From Methyloceanibacter sp. (GTDB taxonomy: Bacteria; Pseudomonadota; Alphaproteobacteria; Rhizobiales; Methyloligellaceae), in the NCBI GenBank assembly GCA_018067145.1, contig JAGPVD010000167.1, forward strand, positions 1-35,307: a stretch of DNA of 35,307 bases, in the 5' to 3' direction. Shown here one piece after another: positions 26,579 through 34,720 of this stretch. Position 1 is the stretch's first letter, and the number at the start of each line of letters is the position of its first letter. The position numbers and the translations under genes were made by a program. Under the pieces are notes generated by a model. It was not told where the DNA came from. It saw only the letters and a list, made by a program, of their open reading frames with translations, and ran no database searches.

Positions 26579-28066
26579 TCACTCCATCCGCTCCGGCAGG
26601 CGTGCTGCGGCGGCGAGGTTGGAGAACCTTGTGAACTCTGGCGTGAACTGGAGTGTCACCGTGCCGGTCGGGCCGTGGCGCTGCTTGCCGATGATCACGT
26701 CGGCCTTGCCACTGACCGCCTCCATGTCTGTCTGCCACTGCCTGTGCTCTTCGGTGTTCTCGCGAGGTTGGTTGCGTTCGAGATAATACTCCTCGCGGAA
26801 CACGAACATTACCACGTCGGCGTCTTGCTCGATGGACCCAGATTCACGCAAATCCGCCAATTGCGGGCGCTTGTCGTCTCTTTGCTCCACTTGGCGGGAG
26901 AGCTGAGACAAGGCCAGGACGGGCACTTGGAGCTCTTTGGCAAGGGCTTTGAGGCCGGTAGTGATCTCGGTGACCTCCTGCACACGGCCCTGTTGGGCCC
27001 GCCGGGAGGACCCTGTCAGGAGCTGGAGATAGTCCACGATGATAAAGCCGAGGCCCCGCTGGCGCTTCAGGCGACGCGCCCGGGCAGCAAGCTGGGCCAC
27101 GGTGATGCCGCCGGTCTGATCGATGAATAAAGGAAGGTTCTGAAGCTCCTGGGAGACCTCGACGATGCGGTCGAACTCGTCGGATTCGATGCGGCCACGG
27201 CGGATGCGATCAGAAGGAATGTATGACTGCTCGGCGATGATGCGCGTCGCGAGCTGTTCTGACGACATTTCCAGCGAGAAGAATCCGACCACGGCGCCAT
27301 CCGTCGCCTTCTGCGTGTTGGGGTCCGCCTTGTAAGCCTTGGCCACGTGATAGGCGATGTTGGTGGCGAGCGACGTCTTACCCATGGCTGGGCGTCCGGC
27401 GATAATGATGAGGTCTGATGCCTGCAGCCCACCCATCTTCTGGTCGAGGTCGGTGAACCCTGAGGCCAACCCTGAGAGCCCGCCGTCCCGCTGATAGGCA
27501 TTCGCCGCCATGTCGATGGCGTCGGTCAGTGCGGACGAGAAGGGCTCGAAGCCCGAACCGTATTTGCCGGTCTCGGCCAAGTCGTAGAGCTGCTGTTCGG
27601 CCTCTTCGATCTGGGTCTCGGGCGGTGCATCGATGGGCGAATCATAGGCCGTGTTGACCATGATCTCGCCGATGTCGATGAGCTGGCGGCGGACCGAGAG
27701 GTCATAGACCGTGCGTCCGTAGTCTTCGGCGTTGATGATGGTGGTGGCATTGGCCGAGAGCCGTCCCAGATATTGCGGGACCGAAAGCTCACCCACTGGC
27801 TCTTCGTTCTGGAAGAATGTCTTGAGCGTAATTGGGGTGGCGCGTTTGCCGCCCATGATCAGCTGGGCAGTCGCTTCGAAGATGCGACCATGCAGTGGGT
27901 CGAAAAAATGATCGGGTTTGAGGAAGCTCGAAACCCGGTCCACCGCCTCGTTATTGACGAGTATGGCCCCAAGCAGCGCCTGCTCCGCCTCCAGATTATG
28001 CGGGGCGTCTCGGAAGACGGGAGTTTCCGGGGCGGCGGGACTCGGGAGAATCGCTGCGTTGCTCAT
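26579..28066 (-). CDS. dnaB: Replicative DNA helicase DnaB
   Basis: Hexameric 5'-3' helicase at the replication fork. The 495-residue protein has the N-terminal primase-interacting domain (PHNLEAEQALLGAIL onward) and a RecA-like C-terminal domain with Walker A GRPAMGKT (Lys230-Thr231), the IIVDYLQLL Walker B and SQLSRQVEQR motifs. No intein is present. A perfect 7-bp inverted repeat abuts the start codon and would bury the ribosome-binding region. Downstream alr and radA are probably co-transcribed. Confidence 0.96.
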   Translation of the reverse strand: MSNAAILPSPAAPETPVFRDAPHNLEAEQALLGAILVNNEAVDRVSSFLKPDHFFDPLHGRIFEATAQLIMGGKRATPITLKTFFQNEEPVGELSVPQYLGRLSANATTIINAEDYGRTVYDLSVRRQLIDIGEIMVNTAYDSPIDAPPETQIEEAEQQLYDLAETGKYGSGFEPFSSALTDAIDMAANAYQRDGGLSGLASGFTDLDQKMGGLQASDLIIIAGRPAMGKTSLATNIAYHVAKAYKADPNTQKATDGAVVGFFSLEMSSEQLATRIIAEQSYIPSDRIRRGRIESDEFDRIVEVSQELQNLPLFIDQTGGITVAQLAARARRLKRQRGLGFIIVDYLQLLTGSSRRAQQGRVQEVTEITTGLKALAKELQVPVLALSQLSRQVEQRDDKRPQLADLRESGSIEQDADVVMFVFREEYYLERNQPRENTEEHRQWQTDMEAVSGKADVIIGKQRHGPTGTVTLQFTPEFTRFSNLAAAARLPERME

Positions 28067-28094
28067 GCCCCACAGTACCGAATTAACGTGGGGC
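28067..28094 (-). promoter_or_regulatory. Inverted repeat abutting the dnaB start codon
   Basis: GCCCCAC (28067-28073) and GTGGGGC (28088-28094) are perfect inverse complements with a 14-base AT-rich spacer. Read on the minus strand, the downstream arm GTGGGGC ends directly at the dnaB ATG, so the only G-rich ribosome-binding candidate is inside the stem. It could act as a translation-limiting hairpin or as a DNA operator. Confidence 0.5.
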
Positions 28095-28195
28095 GGCTAT
28101 GCGCGATCTGTGGACATCTGGGAGAGGGCAAACACAAACACACGAGCGCTGATGACGGGTGGGTGCGGGGCGTTTCGCGTCCGCCGCGAAGCGGA

Positions 28196-28221
28196 GGGAG
28201 ACAGATAAATATCTGCCTCCC
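28196..28221 (-). terminator. Hairpin downstream of rplI, possible terminator or attenuator
   Basis: Arms at 28196-28207 and 28210-28221 pair over up to 12 positions. On the minus strand the single imperfect position becomes a G-U pair (GGGAGGCAGATA with TATCTGTCTCCC). It lies 27 bases after the rplI stop. A second small hairpin, CCGC-TTC-GCGG, follows. There is no T-run, so a rho-independent role is uncertain. Confidence 0.4.
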
Positions 28222-28247
28222 GTATACCTTGAAACGCTGTCTCGCCC

Positions 28248-28904
28248 TTAAGAGGCGGCGTCTGTATCGGCGTCCTTCTCAGCTTCGGGCTCGCCTTCGG
28301 CTGCGCCTTCGTCGTCTATAGGGGCTTCGCCCTCCTCGAACAGCGCTTCGCCTGCCTGGCGTGCATGCTCGGCGGCAAGGCGCGCATCTTCGGCGTCCTC
28401 TTCTTCCTCGGTCTTGGCTTTGGTCACGTCCTCGCCGCGGGCCTGACGCTCTGCCTCTTCGGGTGAGCGCGCGACATTGACGGTAACCTGCGGGGAGACC
28501 TCGCCGTGGAGTGCGATAAGGACTTCGTGGAGGCCGAGCATCTTGATCGGCCGGGCGAGCAACACCTGACGCCGTTCGATGGTGAAGCCGCCTTCGGTCA
28601 CTGCGGTGGCGATGTCCCGGGTTGAGACCGAACCGTAAAGCTGGCCATTGTCGCCGGCCTGGCGGATCACGATGAAGCTCTCGCCGTTGAGCTTTTCGGC
28701 CACGGCTTCGGCTTCGGTCTTGGCCTCAAGATCATGGGCCTCAAGCTGGCCCCGCTGGCTCTCGAAATGATTGCGGTTGGTCTCGGTGGCACGGAGTGCC
28801 TTGCCCTGGGGCAGCAGAAAGTTGCGAGCGAAGCCGTCTTTGACAGTGACGATGTCACCCATTTGTCCGAGGCGTCCAATGCGCTCAAGTAGAATGACTT
28901 GCAT
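28248..28904 (-). CDS. rplI: 50S ribosomal protein L9 with acidic C-terminal extension
   Basis: L9 binds 23S rRNA and bridges the stalk base with the outer face of the 50S subunit. The N-terminal domain ([32 protein letters not shown]) and central helix are standard. The C-terminal domain runs to about residue 150 ([13 protein letters not shown]). An extension of about 65 residues, very rich in Glu, Asp and Ala, follows and takes the protein to 218 residues against about 150 in E. coli. Such tails are common in this order. AGGAG precedes the ATG. It is the last gene of the rpsF operon. Confidence 0.96.
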   Translation of the reverse strand: MQVILLERIGRLGQMGDIVTVKDGFARNFLLPQGKALRATETNRNHFESQRGQLEAHDLEAKTEAEAVAEKLNGESFIVIRQAGDNGQLYGSVSTRDIATAVTEGGFTIERRQVLLARPIKMLGLHEVLIALHGEVSPQVTVNVARSPEEAERQARGEDVTKAKTEEEEDAEDARLAAEHARQAGEALFEEGEAPIDDEGAAEGEPEAEKDADTDAAS

Positions 28905-28925
28905 GATTTTACACTCCTATCCTTG

Positions 28926-29906
28926 TCAGTTCGATTTGTTGTCGTGAGGGGGCTGGCCGCCTGATGCGCCGCGTGCGCGCAAGTCGAACAAGGGCTCGCC
29001 GATACCAAGAATGGCCACCAGGATGGCGACCCAGCCCAAAAGAAAAATTCCGAAATAAACCACGGTCAGCAGAAGACCGCGAAAGGGCACGTTGCGGCTG
29101 AAGGTGTGAATGACCGCCAGGCCCTGCAGCACATAGGCAAGCAGCATCGCGCCGGCGAGGCCGGTTGCAAGCAGACCGATCAGCCCCGGTATGAACGATA
29201 GGACGATGGCCCCGGCAAAGACTGCCACGAACATGTTTGGCAGTTCGAGCTCTTGCAGCTTCGGCCAAGGGCGAAGGCTGTGTCCCGACGCGTTGACGAT
29301 GAACCCGGCGAGCCAGAGATTAAACAGCACGATGGTGAGCCAACTCATGGCGATCATGCCGGGTAGAGCCTTGGCAATCAGGACCGTCAGGTTCTCGATC
29401 GTCTCGGGCGTGAACAGCGTGCCGTCGGGGTCGAGGTCTTTCAGCGCCGGACTACTTAGGAAGTCGGTGATCGATTGGCGATAGGTCTCCTGGTCATAGC
29501 CGACGATGAGTATGACGAGGCCGGCCAGGGCGCCTGCAATCACGGCAGCCCAGCCCACGAACCGTCCCGGCGGATACCATTCGACGCTTGCGGCGGCCTT
29601 GCTGTCTTGCGGCTCGACAGCTGCGCGCGACAACAGAATGAGATGGACGAGGAAGGCAATCGGGCCCGCGATGACGATCGCGAAGAGCATCGCTACGATC
29701 GGGCCGAGGGTGAGGACGATGATGACGGTGCTGGCGAGAGAGGCGACATAGGCGGCCGAGCGGCCCCAGCCAAGTCCAGCGAGGCAGAGCGGCAACGGCG
29801 CGAGATAAAACAGGATGATCGCAAGCGACGGCGAGACGGTCGCTGAAGCAAACAGCGCCGCTGAAACCAGGCCTGCGCCTGCGCCTATGATGAGATGTGT
29901 CGGCAT
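28926..29906 (-). CDS. DUF2232 family multi-pass membrane protein
   Basis: A 326-residue membrane protein with about eight predicted hydrophobic helices and no known activity. DUF2232 proteins sit between rpsR and rplI in many Hyphomicrobiales, which supports the call; no catalytic motif is seen. The frame is open to 29972, but the ATG at 29906 begins a sensible N-terminus (MPTHLIIGAGAGLVSAALF). Its stop lies about 20 bases before rplI. Two strong hairpins precede it. Confidence 0.85.
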   Translation of the reverse strand: MPTHLIIGAGAGLVSAALFASATVSPSLAIILFYLAPLPLCLAGLGWGRSAAYVASLASTVIIVLTLGPIVAMLFAIVIAGPIAFLVHLILLSRAAVEPQDSKAAASVEWYPPGRFVGWAAVIAGALAGLVILIVGYDQETYRQSITDFLSSPALKDLDPDGTLFTPETIENLTVLIAKALPGMIAMSWLTIVLFNLWLAGFIVNASGHSLRPWPKLQELELPNMFVAVFAGAIVLSFIPGLIGLLATGLAGAMLLAYVLQGLAVIHTFSRNVPFRGLLLTVVYFGIFLLGWVAILVAILGIGEPLFDLRARGASGGQPPHDNKSN

Positions 29907-29939
29907 TGGTGCGCTGTCCCGCCTCCTATAGCGGTTAGA

Positions 29940-29957
29940 GGTGGGCCGAAGCCCACC
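29940..29957 (-). other. Very stable UUCG-loop hairpin between rpsR and DUF2232
   Basis: GGTGGGC (29940-29946), CGAA, GCCCACC (29951-29957). On the minus-strand transcript this is a 7-bp GC-rich stem closed by a C(UUCG)G tetraloop, among the most stable RNA loops. The next bases read TCTAAC, so there is no terminator U-tract. It lies about 34 bases before the DUF2232 start and could trim expression of the downstream genes relative to rpsF-rpsR. Confidence 0.55.
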
Positions 29958-29973
29958 CCAACTTTCTGTCAAG

Positions 29974-29993
29974 GCCCAAACCTAAGTCTGGGC
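29974..29993 (-). other. 8-bp hairpin downstream of rpsR
   Basis: On the minus strand GCCCAGAC-TTAG-GTTTGGGC pairs over 8 positions with one G-U. It lies 20 bases after the rpsR stop and 16 bases before the UUCG hairpin. No U-tract follows. It may be a partial terminator or processing site that lowers read-through into the membrane protein and L9 genes. Confidence 0.45.
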
Positions 29994-30012
29994 TGCGTCT
30001 CTTAGATGCCCA

Positions 30013-30258
30013 CTACTGAATGAGATAGGGCAGCAGGCCGAGAAACCGTGCGCGCTTGATGGCGCGGGCAAGATGGCGCTGCTTCTTCGCACAGACCGCG
30101 GTGATCCGGCTCGGCACCATTTTGCCGCGCTCGGACACATAACGTTGCAGCAGCTTCACATCCTTGTAGTCGATTTTCGGCGCTTTATCGCCAGTGAACG
30201 GGCAGGACTTGCGCCGGCGGTAGAAGGGGCGGCGGGCCTGAGTCGTGGACATGCTCAT
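30013..30258 (-). CDS. rpsR: 30S ribosomal protein S18
   Basis: S18 binds with S6 on the platform of the 30S subunit. The 81-residue basic protein has the typical [13 protein letters not shown] start, then [39 protein letters not shown] and [10 protein letters not shown]. The ATG at 30258 overlaps the rpsF stop (ATGA); an alternative ATG is at 30252. Confidence 0.97.
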   Translation of the reverse strand: MSMSTTQARRPFYRRRKSCPFTGDKAPKIDYKDVKLLQRYVSERGKMVPSRITAVCAKKQRHLARAIKRARFLGLLPYLIQ

Positions 30259-30740
30259 TCGGATTTCTCCTCGCCAGCGGGCTTCTCTTCGCCTTCGGCC
30301 TTATTCTCGGGCTCAGGCGTCTCGGTGCGGGGCTCAGGCGTCTCGGTGCGGGCCTCACGCGGCGCATGGTCGCGACGGGGACCACGACGGTCACCCCGAT
30401 CACCGCGGTCGTCGCGGTCGGACCTGCGCATCATTGCCGAGGGGCCTTCCTCGTGCTCATCGACCTTGATGGTTATGAAGCGGATGATGTCCGTGGACAG
30501 TCCCATCTGGCGCTCGAGCTCGGCCACGGCCTCATGGGGCGCGTCAATATCCATAAGCGTGTAATGGGCTTTACGGTTTTTCTTAATGCGATAGGCGAGG
30601 GTCTTGAGACCCCAATATTCGGTCTTGCCGACCTTGCCACCGTTTTCCTCAAGCAAGGAACGGAAGGTCTGTAAGAGACCTTCGACCTGTTGGGCCGAAA
30701 TGTCTTGGCGTGCCAAGAACACATGCTCATAGAGAGGCAT
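30255..30740 (-). CDS. rpsF: 30S ribosomal protein S6 with charged C-terminal extension
   Basis: S6 pairs with S18 on the 30S platform. The core domain ([15 protein letters not shown] to about residue 100) is standard, including [22 protein letters not shown]. The tail of about 60 residues carries DRGDR-type runs and a 7-residue unit RTETPEP present twice in tandem, bringing the total to 161 residues. A strong promoter lies about 170 bases upstream. It leads the rpsF-rpsR-DUF2232-rplI operon. Confidence 0.97.
   Translation of the reverse strand: MPLYEHVFLARQDISAQQVEGLLQTFRSLLEENGGKVGKTEYWGLKTLAYRIKKNRKAHYTLMDIDAPHEAVAELERQMGLSTDIIRFITIKVDEHEEGPSAMMRRSDRDDRGDRGDRRGPRRDHAPREARTETPEPRTETPEPENKAEGEEKPAGEEKSE
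30309..30350. repeat. Perfect 21-bp tandem duplication inside rpsF
   Basis: Two identical 21-base units, 30309-30329 and 30330-30350, begin GGGCTCAGGC. They encode, on the minus strand, the duplicated RTETPEP unit of the S6 tail. Perfect identity suggests a recent slip or recombination duplication, and copy number may vary between strains. Confidence 0.9.
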
Positions 30741-30913
30741 GAAGAGCCTTTCCTTCTTTCTTTGCTCCAGCGCGAAGCCTCACATGGGCGCTTAGAAGGA
30801 AGGCCCAAGAGAAAGCCCTTGAGAGCGGAGACACGGGAGGGCGGCGCCTTAGCCTGCCGCTAGAAAAGCGGTCCTCCGTTCAGCCTCCGACCGGAGCGGT
30901 TGCTAGTGGGCGC

Positions 30914-30941
30914 TTTATAGAGTTTCACGTGAGGTTTGCAA
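30914..30941 (-). promoter_or_regulatory. Sigma70-type promoter for the rpsF operon
   Basis: On the minus strand TTGCAA (30941-30936) and TATAAA (30919-30914) are separated by 16 bases, a good match to TTGACA/TATAAT. Transcription would begin near 30907, giving a leader of about 167 bases to the rpsF ATG. Confidence 0.65.
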
Positions 30942-30988
30942 GGTCATCCACAGGGTCCATTGCAGGGGGTGAGGGTGGAGAACGCCGC

Positions 30989-31022
30989 CTTGCTTGACAG
31001 GCAAGATTGAAACGGTGTCTTT
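30989..31022 (+). promoter_or_regulatory. Possible fabD promoter with palindrome around the -35
   Basis: A perfect TTGACA lies at 30994-30999, embedded as the centre of an inverted repeat CTTGC (30989-30993) ... GCAAG (31001-31005). The hexamer 17 bases downstream, GTCTTT (31017-31022), is a poor -10, so the call is weak. A repressor bound at the palindrome would cover the -35. Confidence 0.3.
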
Positions 31023-31059
31023 GGCCACCTTCTGTTAACTACAAAAGCTTCCAAGAACC

Positions 31060-32004
31060 ATGAGCATTGCCTTCATTTTCCCAGGCCAAGGAAGCCAAGC
31101 CGTCGGCATGGGTGCCGCGCTGGCCGAGGCCTATCCGGCTGCTAAAGCCGTGTTTTCCGAGGTCGACGAGGCCCTTGGGCAGAACCTCTCAAAGCTGATG
31201 TGGGAGGGCCCCGAGGCCGACCTGACGCTGACGGAGAATGCCCAGCCGGCTCTGATGGCCGTGTCACTGGCAGCCATGAGGGTCCTGAGCGAGACCAAGG
31301 GCGTGAAGTTGGAAGGCAGTGTTAGCTATGTCGCGGGCCATTCGCTTGGCGAATATTCGGCGCTTGCGGCCACCGGCGCTTTGAGCCTGGCGGACACCGC
31401 ACGGCTCTTAAAGACACGCGGCCAGGCCATGCAACAGGCTGTGCCCGTGGGTGAGGGTGCCATGGCGGCGCTGCTTGGCGCCGATCTCGATCAGGCGCGG
31501 GAGTTGGCCAAGGCTGCGAGCAAAGGCGAAGTTTGCGAAGCTGCGAATGACAATGCACCTGGCCAAGTGGTGATTTCTGGCGCCAAAGCCGCAATCGAGC
31601 GTGCCGTCGCGATGGCCTCGGAATATGGCGCAAGGCGCGCAGTGCTGTTGCCGGTGAGCGCGCCGTTCCATTGCGCGCTGATGCAGCCGGCTGCGGATGC
31701 CATGGCTGAAGCGCTTGTGGGGGTGGAGATCAAGACGCCTGTGGTTCCGGTCGTTGCCAACGTGCTTGCCGAGCCGATCGCCGACCCAGAGGCGATCGGA
31801 GCCCGGTTGGTGGAGCAGGTGACCGGCATGGTCAGATGGCGCGAGACCATGCACTTTCTCGCCGATAACGGTGTGAGCATTGCCTACGAGGTTGGCGCTG
31901 GCCGCGTATTGACCGGCATTTCCCGGCGCTTTGATGGTATCGACGGGCGAAGCGTGGGCACGCCAGACGAGCTGGAGGCCGCCGCGGCGGCGCTCGCAGG
32001 CTAG
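31060..32004 (+). CDS. fabD: Malonyl-CoA:ACP transacylase
   Basis: Transfers malonyl groups from CoA to acyl carrier protein, supplying two-carbon units for fatty-acid synthesis. The 314-residue protein has FPGQGSQ at 8-14, nucleophile Ser95 in GHSLGEYSA, and the downstream PVSAPFHCALM segment with the catalytic histidine. It starts the fabD-fabG-acpP-fabF cluster; the start ATG gives the normal N-terminus. Confidence 0.97.
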   Translation: MSIAFIFPGQGSQAVGMGAALAEAYPAAKAVFSEVDEALGQNLSKLMWEGPEADLTLTENAQPALMAVSLAAMRVLSETKGVKLEGSVSYVAGHSLGEYSALAATGALSLADTARLLKTRGQAMQQAVPVGEGAMAALLGADLDQARELAKAASKGEVCEAANDNAPGQVVISGAKAAIERAVAMASEYGARRAVLLPVSAPFHCALMQPAADAMAEALVGVEIKTPVVPVVANVLAEPIADPEAIGARLVEQVTGMVRWRETMHFLADNGVSIAYEVGAGRVLTGISRRFDGIDGRSVGTPDELEAAAAALAG

Positions 32005-32033
32005 GGCGCCTAAGAATAAGGAGAGCTTCTAAA

Positions 32034-32771
32034 ATGTTCGACCTCAAGGAAAAGACCGCGCTCATTACCGGCGCTACTGGCGGCATCGGCGGCGCTATCG
32101 CCAAAGCGATGCACGCACAAGGTGCGACGGTTGGCATCTCGGGCACCAGGGCAGAGCGGCTGGAGGCTTTGGCCTCGGAACTCGGCGACCGGGTGTTCGT
32201 GCTGCCGTGCGATCTGCGCGACCGTCCGGCGGTGGAGCAGCTTCCTGCGACAGCGGAGAAGGTGCTCGGCCAAGTCGACATCGTCGTCAACAATGCCGGC
32301 ATCACTCACGATAATCTCTTCATGCGGATGAAGGACGAGGAGTGGGACGATGTCCTCGCGGTCAATCTGACCTCGGTATTCATTCTGACGCGCGGCATTT
32401 TGCGCAACATGATGCGCCGCCGTTACGGCCGCATCGTCAACATCGCTTCGATCTCGGGCGTGCTCGGCAATCCGGGGCAGGGAAACTACGCGGCATCGAA
32501 GGCGGGGCTCGTTGGCATGACCAAATCTCTCGCCCGGGAAGTAGCCAGCCGGGGGATCACGGCGAACTGCATCGCGCCTGGATTCATCGCAACGGCGATG
32601 ACCGATGCCTTGACGCCGAAGCAAACCGAGGCTATTGCCGCCGCCATCCCGATGCAGACCTTCGGTAAGCCCGAGGATATTGCTGCGGCGGCGGTTTTTT
32701 TCGCAAGTGACGAGGCCGCCTACGTCACCGGCGAGACGATGCATGTGAACGGCGGGATGGTCATGGTTTAA
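32034..32771 (+). CDS. fabG: 3-oxoacyl-[acyl-carrier-protein] reductase
   Basis: NADPH-dependent SDR that reduces 3-ketoacyl-ACP in each elongation round. The 245-residue protein has TGATGGIG at 12-19, NNAG and the catalytic Ser139, Tyr152 and Lys156 (NYAASK). The C-terminal VTGETMHVNGGMVMV is the standard FabG end. AAGGAG precedes the ATG, 29 bases after fabD. Confidence 0.97.
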   Translation: MFDLKEKTALITGATGGIGGAIAKAMHAQGATVGISGTRAERLEALASELGDRVFVLPCDLRDRPAVEQLPATAEKVLGQVDIVVNNAGITHDNLFMRMKDEEWDDVLAVNLTSVFILTRGILRNMMRRRYGRIVNIASISGVLGNPGQGNYAASKAGLVGMTKSLAREVASRGITANCIAPGFIATAMTDALTPKQTEAIAAAIPMQTFGKPEDIAAAAVFFASDEAAYVTGETMHVNGGMVMV

Positions 32772-32812
32772 ATGCCGGTCGTACAAGGGGTTGTGGCAGC
32801 GGCTTGAGTAAA

Positions 32813-32849
32813 TCTGGCAGTCCATTTCCCCCGGGAAGCGCGTCTGGCA
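32813..32849. repeat. Phased direct repeats flanking a palindrome upstream of acpP
   Basis: Two TCTGGCA copies (32813-32819 and 32843-32849) lie 30 bases apart, close to three helical turns, and flank the palindrome TTCCC-CC-GGGAA (32826-32837). This may be a regulator site for the acpP transcript. A TTGACA occurs downstream at 32895-32900, but no convincing -10 is spaced from it. Confidence 0.3.
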
Positions 32850-33012
32850 AAGTCTAAAATAGTGTGTTACCCAAACTGCCGCTCTGTGGGGGGCTTGACA
32901 AAGTACAATCTCGCCGCGATCAAACCTCTTAACTTGCCGCTCGGGAGTAGTTGGGCCATAAGCCACAGCTCAGGGTACGCGAGGCCTGAGGACTGAAAAA
33001 TAAGGGACGGAC

Positions 33013-33252
33013 ATGAGCGATATCTCTGAGCGCGTAAAGAAGATCGTTGTGGAGCATCTTGGTGTGGGGGCCGACAAGGTTACCGACAATGCAAGCTTCA
33101 TTGATGACCTTGGAGCCGACAGCCTCGACACCGTCGAGCTGGTGATGGCGTTCGAGGAGGAGTTTGGTTGCGAGATCCCCGATGATGCCGCGGAAACCAT
33201 TCTCACCGTCGGCGATGCCGTCAAGTTCCTGGATAAGAACGCATCCGCTTGA
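33013..33252 (+). CDS. acpP: Acyl carrier protein
   Basis: Small acidic carrier of growing acyl chains. The 79-residue protein has the phosphopantetheine site Ser37 in [12 protein letters not shown], followed by [14 protein letters not shown], both typical. AAGGGACGG precedes the ATG. The 241-bp gap after fabG suggests its own promoter, consistent with the high ACP demand of cells. Confidence 0.97.
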   Translation: MSDISERVKKIVVEHLGVGADKVTDNASFIDDLGADSLDTVELVMAFEEEFGCEIPDDAAETILTVGDAVKFLDKNASA

Positions 33253-33350
33253 CGCGACTTTGTGCAGGCGTATCGAACGCCCCTGACGTCGCGACAAACA
33301 CTGCCTCCGTCGGCTGACAACAACTTCTTGTAAAGGTCCGCGAAGCCGCG

Positions 33351-34616
33351 ATGCGACGTGTCGTAATCACAGGTTTGGGTCTCGTTTCGCCGCTCGGCTG
33401 CGGCCACGAGACCGTGTGGTCGCGTCTCGTCGCAGGCGAGAACGCGGCGCGTCGTATTGAAAGCTTCAACGTCGACGACCTGGCTTGCCAGGTCGCCTGC
33501 CAGATCCCGCGCGGTGACGGCAGCGATGGGACGTATAATCCCAACGACTGGATGGAGCACAAGGAACAGCGGAAGGTCGACGACTTCATTATCTATGGGG
33601 TGGGCGCGGCGACACAGGCACTGACCGACGCGGGGTGGAAGCCGACCACCTATGAGGATCAGACCCGCACCGGTGTATTGATCGGTTCGGGCATTGGCGG
33701 CCTCCAGGGCATCGAGAAGACTTCGCTGCTATTGGCCGAGAAGGGGCCACGGCGCGTGAGCCCGTTCTTCATTCCGGGTCGCCTCATCAATCTTGCGTCC
33801 GGCTATGTCTCGATCCAGCACGGACTGAAAGGTCCGAACCATGCTGTGGTCACCGCCTGCTCCACAGGCGCGCATGCTATTGGCGATGCCGCACGGCTCG
33901 TGGCTTTGGACGATGCTGATGTGATGGTCGCGGGCGGCGCCGAGTCGCCGGTCTGCCGTCTCTCTCTCGCGGGATTTGCGGCATGCCGCGCGCTGACCAC
34001 CGGTTTCAACGATGACCCTCAGCGTGCGTCGCGCCCTTACGACAGGGATCGCGATGGCTTCGTCATGGGCGAGGGGGCCGGCATCGTGGTGGTCGAGGAA
34101 CTCGAGCATGCCAAGGCCAGAGGCGCGAATATCTACGCCGAGATCGTTGGCTATGGGCTGTCCGGCGATGCCTTCCACATCACGGCGCCTGCCGCGGACG
34201 GCGATGGCGCCTACCGCTGCATGACCGCCGCGGTAAAGCGGGCCGGCATCGAACCGGCGGACATCGATTACATCAATGCGCACGGGACCTCGACGCCCAT
34301 GGGTGATGAGATCGAGCTTGGCGCGGTGGAGCGGCTATTCGGCAACGCCGCCGACAATGTCTCCATGTCGTCGACCAAGTCGGCGACCGGGCATTTGCTT
34401 GGTGCCGCGGGCGCGATCGAGGCGATTTTCTCGGTCCTGGCAATCCGTGACAATATGGCGCCGCCAACGCTCAATCTCGACAACCCGTCGGTCGCGACGT
34501 CCATCGACCTGGTCCCTCACAAGGCCCGCCGCCGCACCATTGATACGGTGCTATCCAATTCCTTCGGTTTTGGCGGGACCAATGCCTCGCTGGTCATGCG
34601 CCGATACGCTGCTTGA
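33351..34616 (+). CDS. fabF: 3-oxoacyl-[acyl-carrier-protein] synthase II
   Basis: Condensing enzyme that elongates acyl-ACP with malonyl-ACP. The 421-residue thiolase-fold protein has the nucleophile Cys170 in TACSTGAHAIGDAA and the catalytic histidines in NAHGTSTPMGD and KSATGHLLGAAGA, giving the Cys-His-His triad of KAS I/II. It ends with FGFGGTNASLVM. It follows acpP by about 100 bases. Confidence 0.97.
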   Translation: MRRVVITGLGLVSPLGCGHETVWSRLVAGENAARRIESFNVDDLACQVACQIPRGDGSDGTYNPNDWMEHKEQRKVDDFIIYGVGAATQALTDAGWKPTTYEDQTRTGVLIGSGIGGLQGIEKTSLLLAEKGPRRVSPFFIPGRLINLASGYVSIQHGLKGPNHAVVTACSTGAHAIGDAARLVALDDADVMVAGGAESPVCRLSLAGFAACRALTTGFNDDPQRASRPYDRDRDGFVMGEGAGIVVVEELEHAKARGANIYAEIVGYGLSGDAFHITAPAADGDGAYRCMTAAVKRAGIEPADIDYINAHGTSTPMGDEIELGAVERLFGNAADNVSMSSTKSATGHLLGAAGAIEAIFSVLAIRDNMAPPTLNLDNPSVATSIDLVPHKARRRTIDTVLSNSFGFGGTNASLVMRRYAA

Positions 34617-34720
34617 TCGAGCCGTTTCTGCTTGTCCGGCGAACCTCGCTTTCGCCATATTTCGACGCAAAGTGGACGACGTTGTCCGCAGCGCGCGCTT
34701 ATTGGCCATGACATCGATCC

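Larger units (their letters stand above)
30741..31059. other. Divergent regulatory region between rpsF and fabD
   Basis: This 319-bp gap has no coding frame of merit. It holds the rpsF promoter and leader (minus) and the less clear fabD promoter (plus). Within the rpsF leader, minus-strand pairings such as CCGCT-TTTCT-AGCGG and CTCCG...CGGAG suggest RNA structure, possibly the S6-S18 autoregulatory site known upstream of rpsF in many bacteria. That assignment is inference. Confidence 0.5.

Noticed and set aside
32895-32923. Perfect TTGACA upstream of acpP as a promoter
   Set aside because: The hexamer 17 bases downstream is GATCAA and the TACAAT nearby is only 3 bases away, so no acceptable -10 exists.
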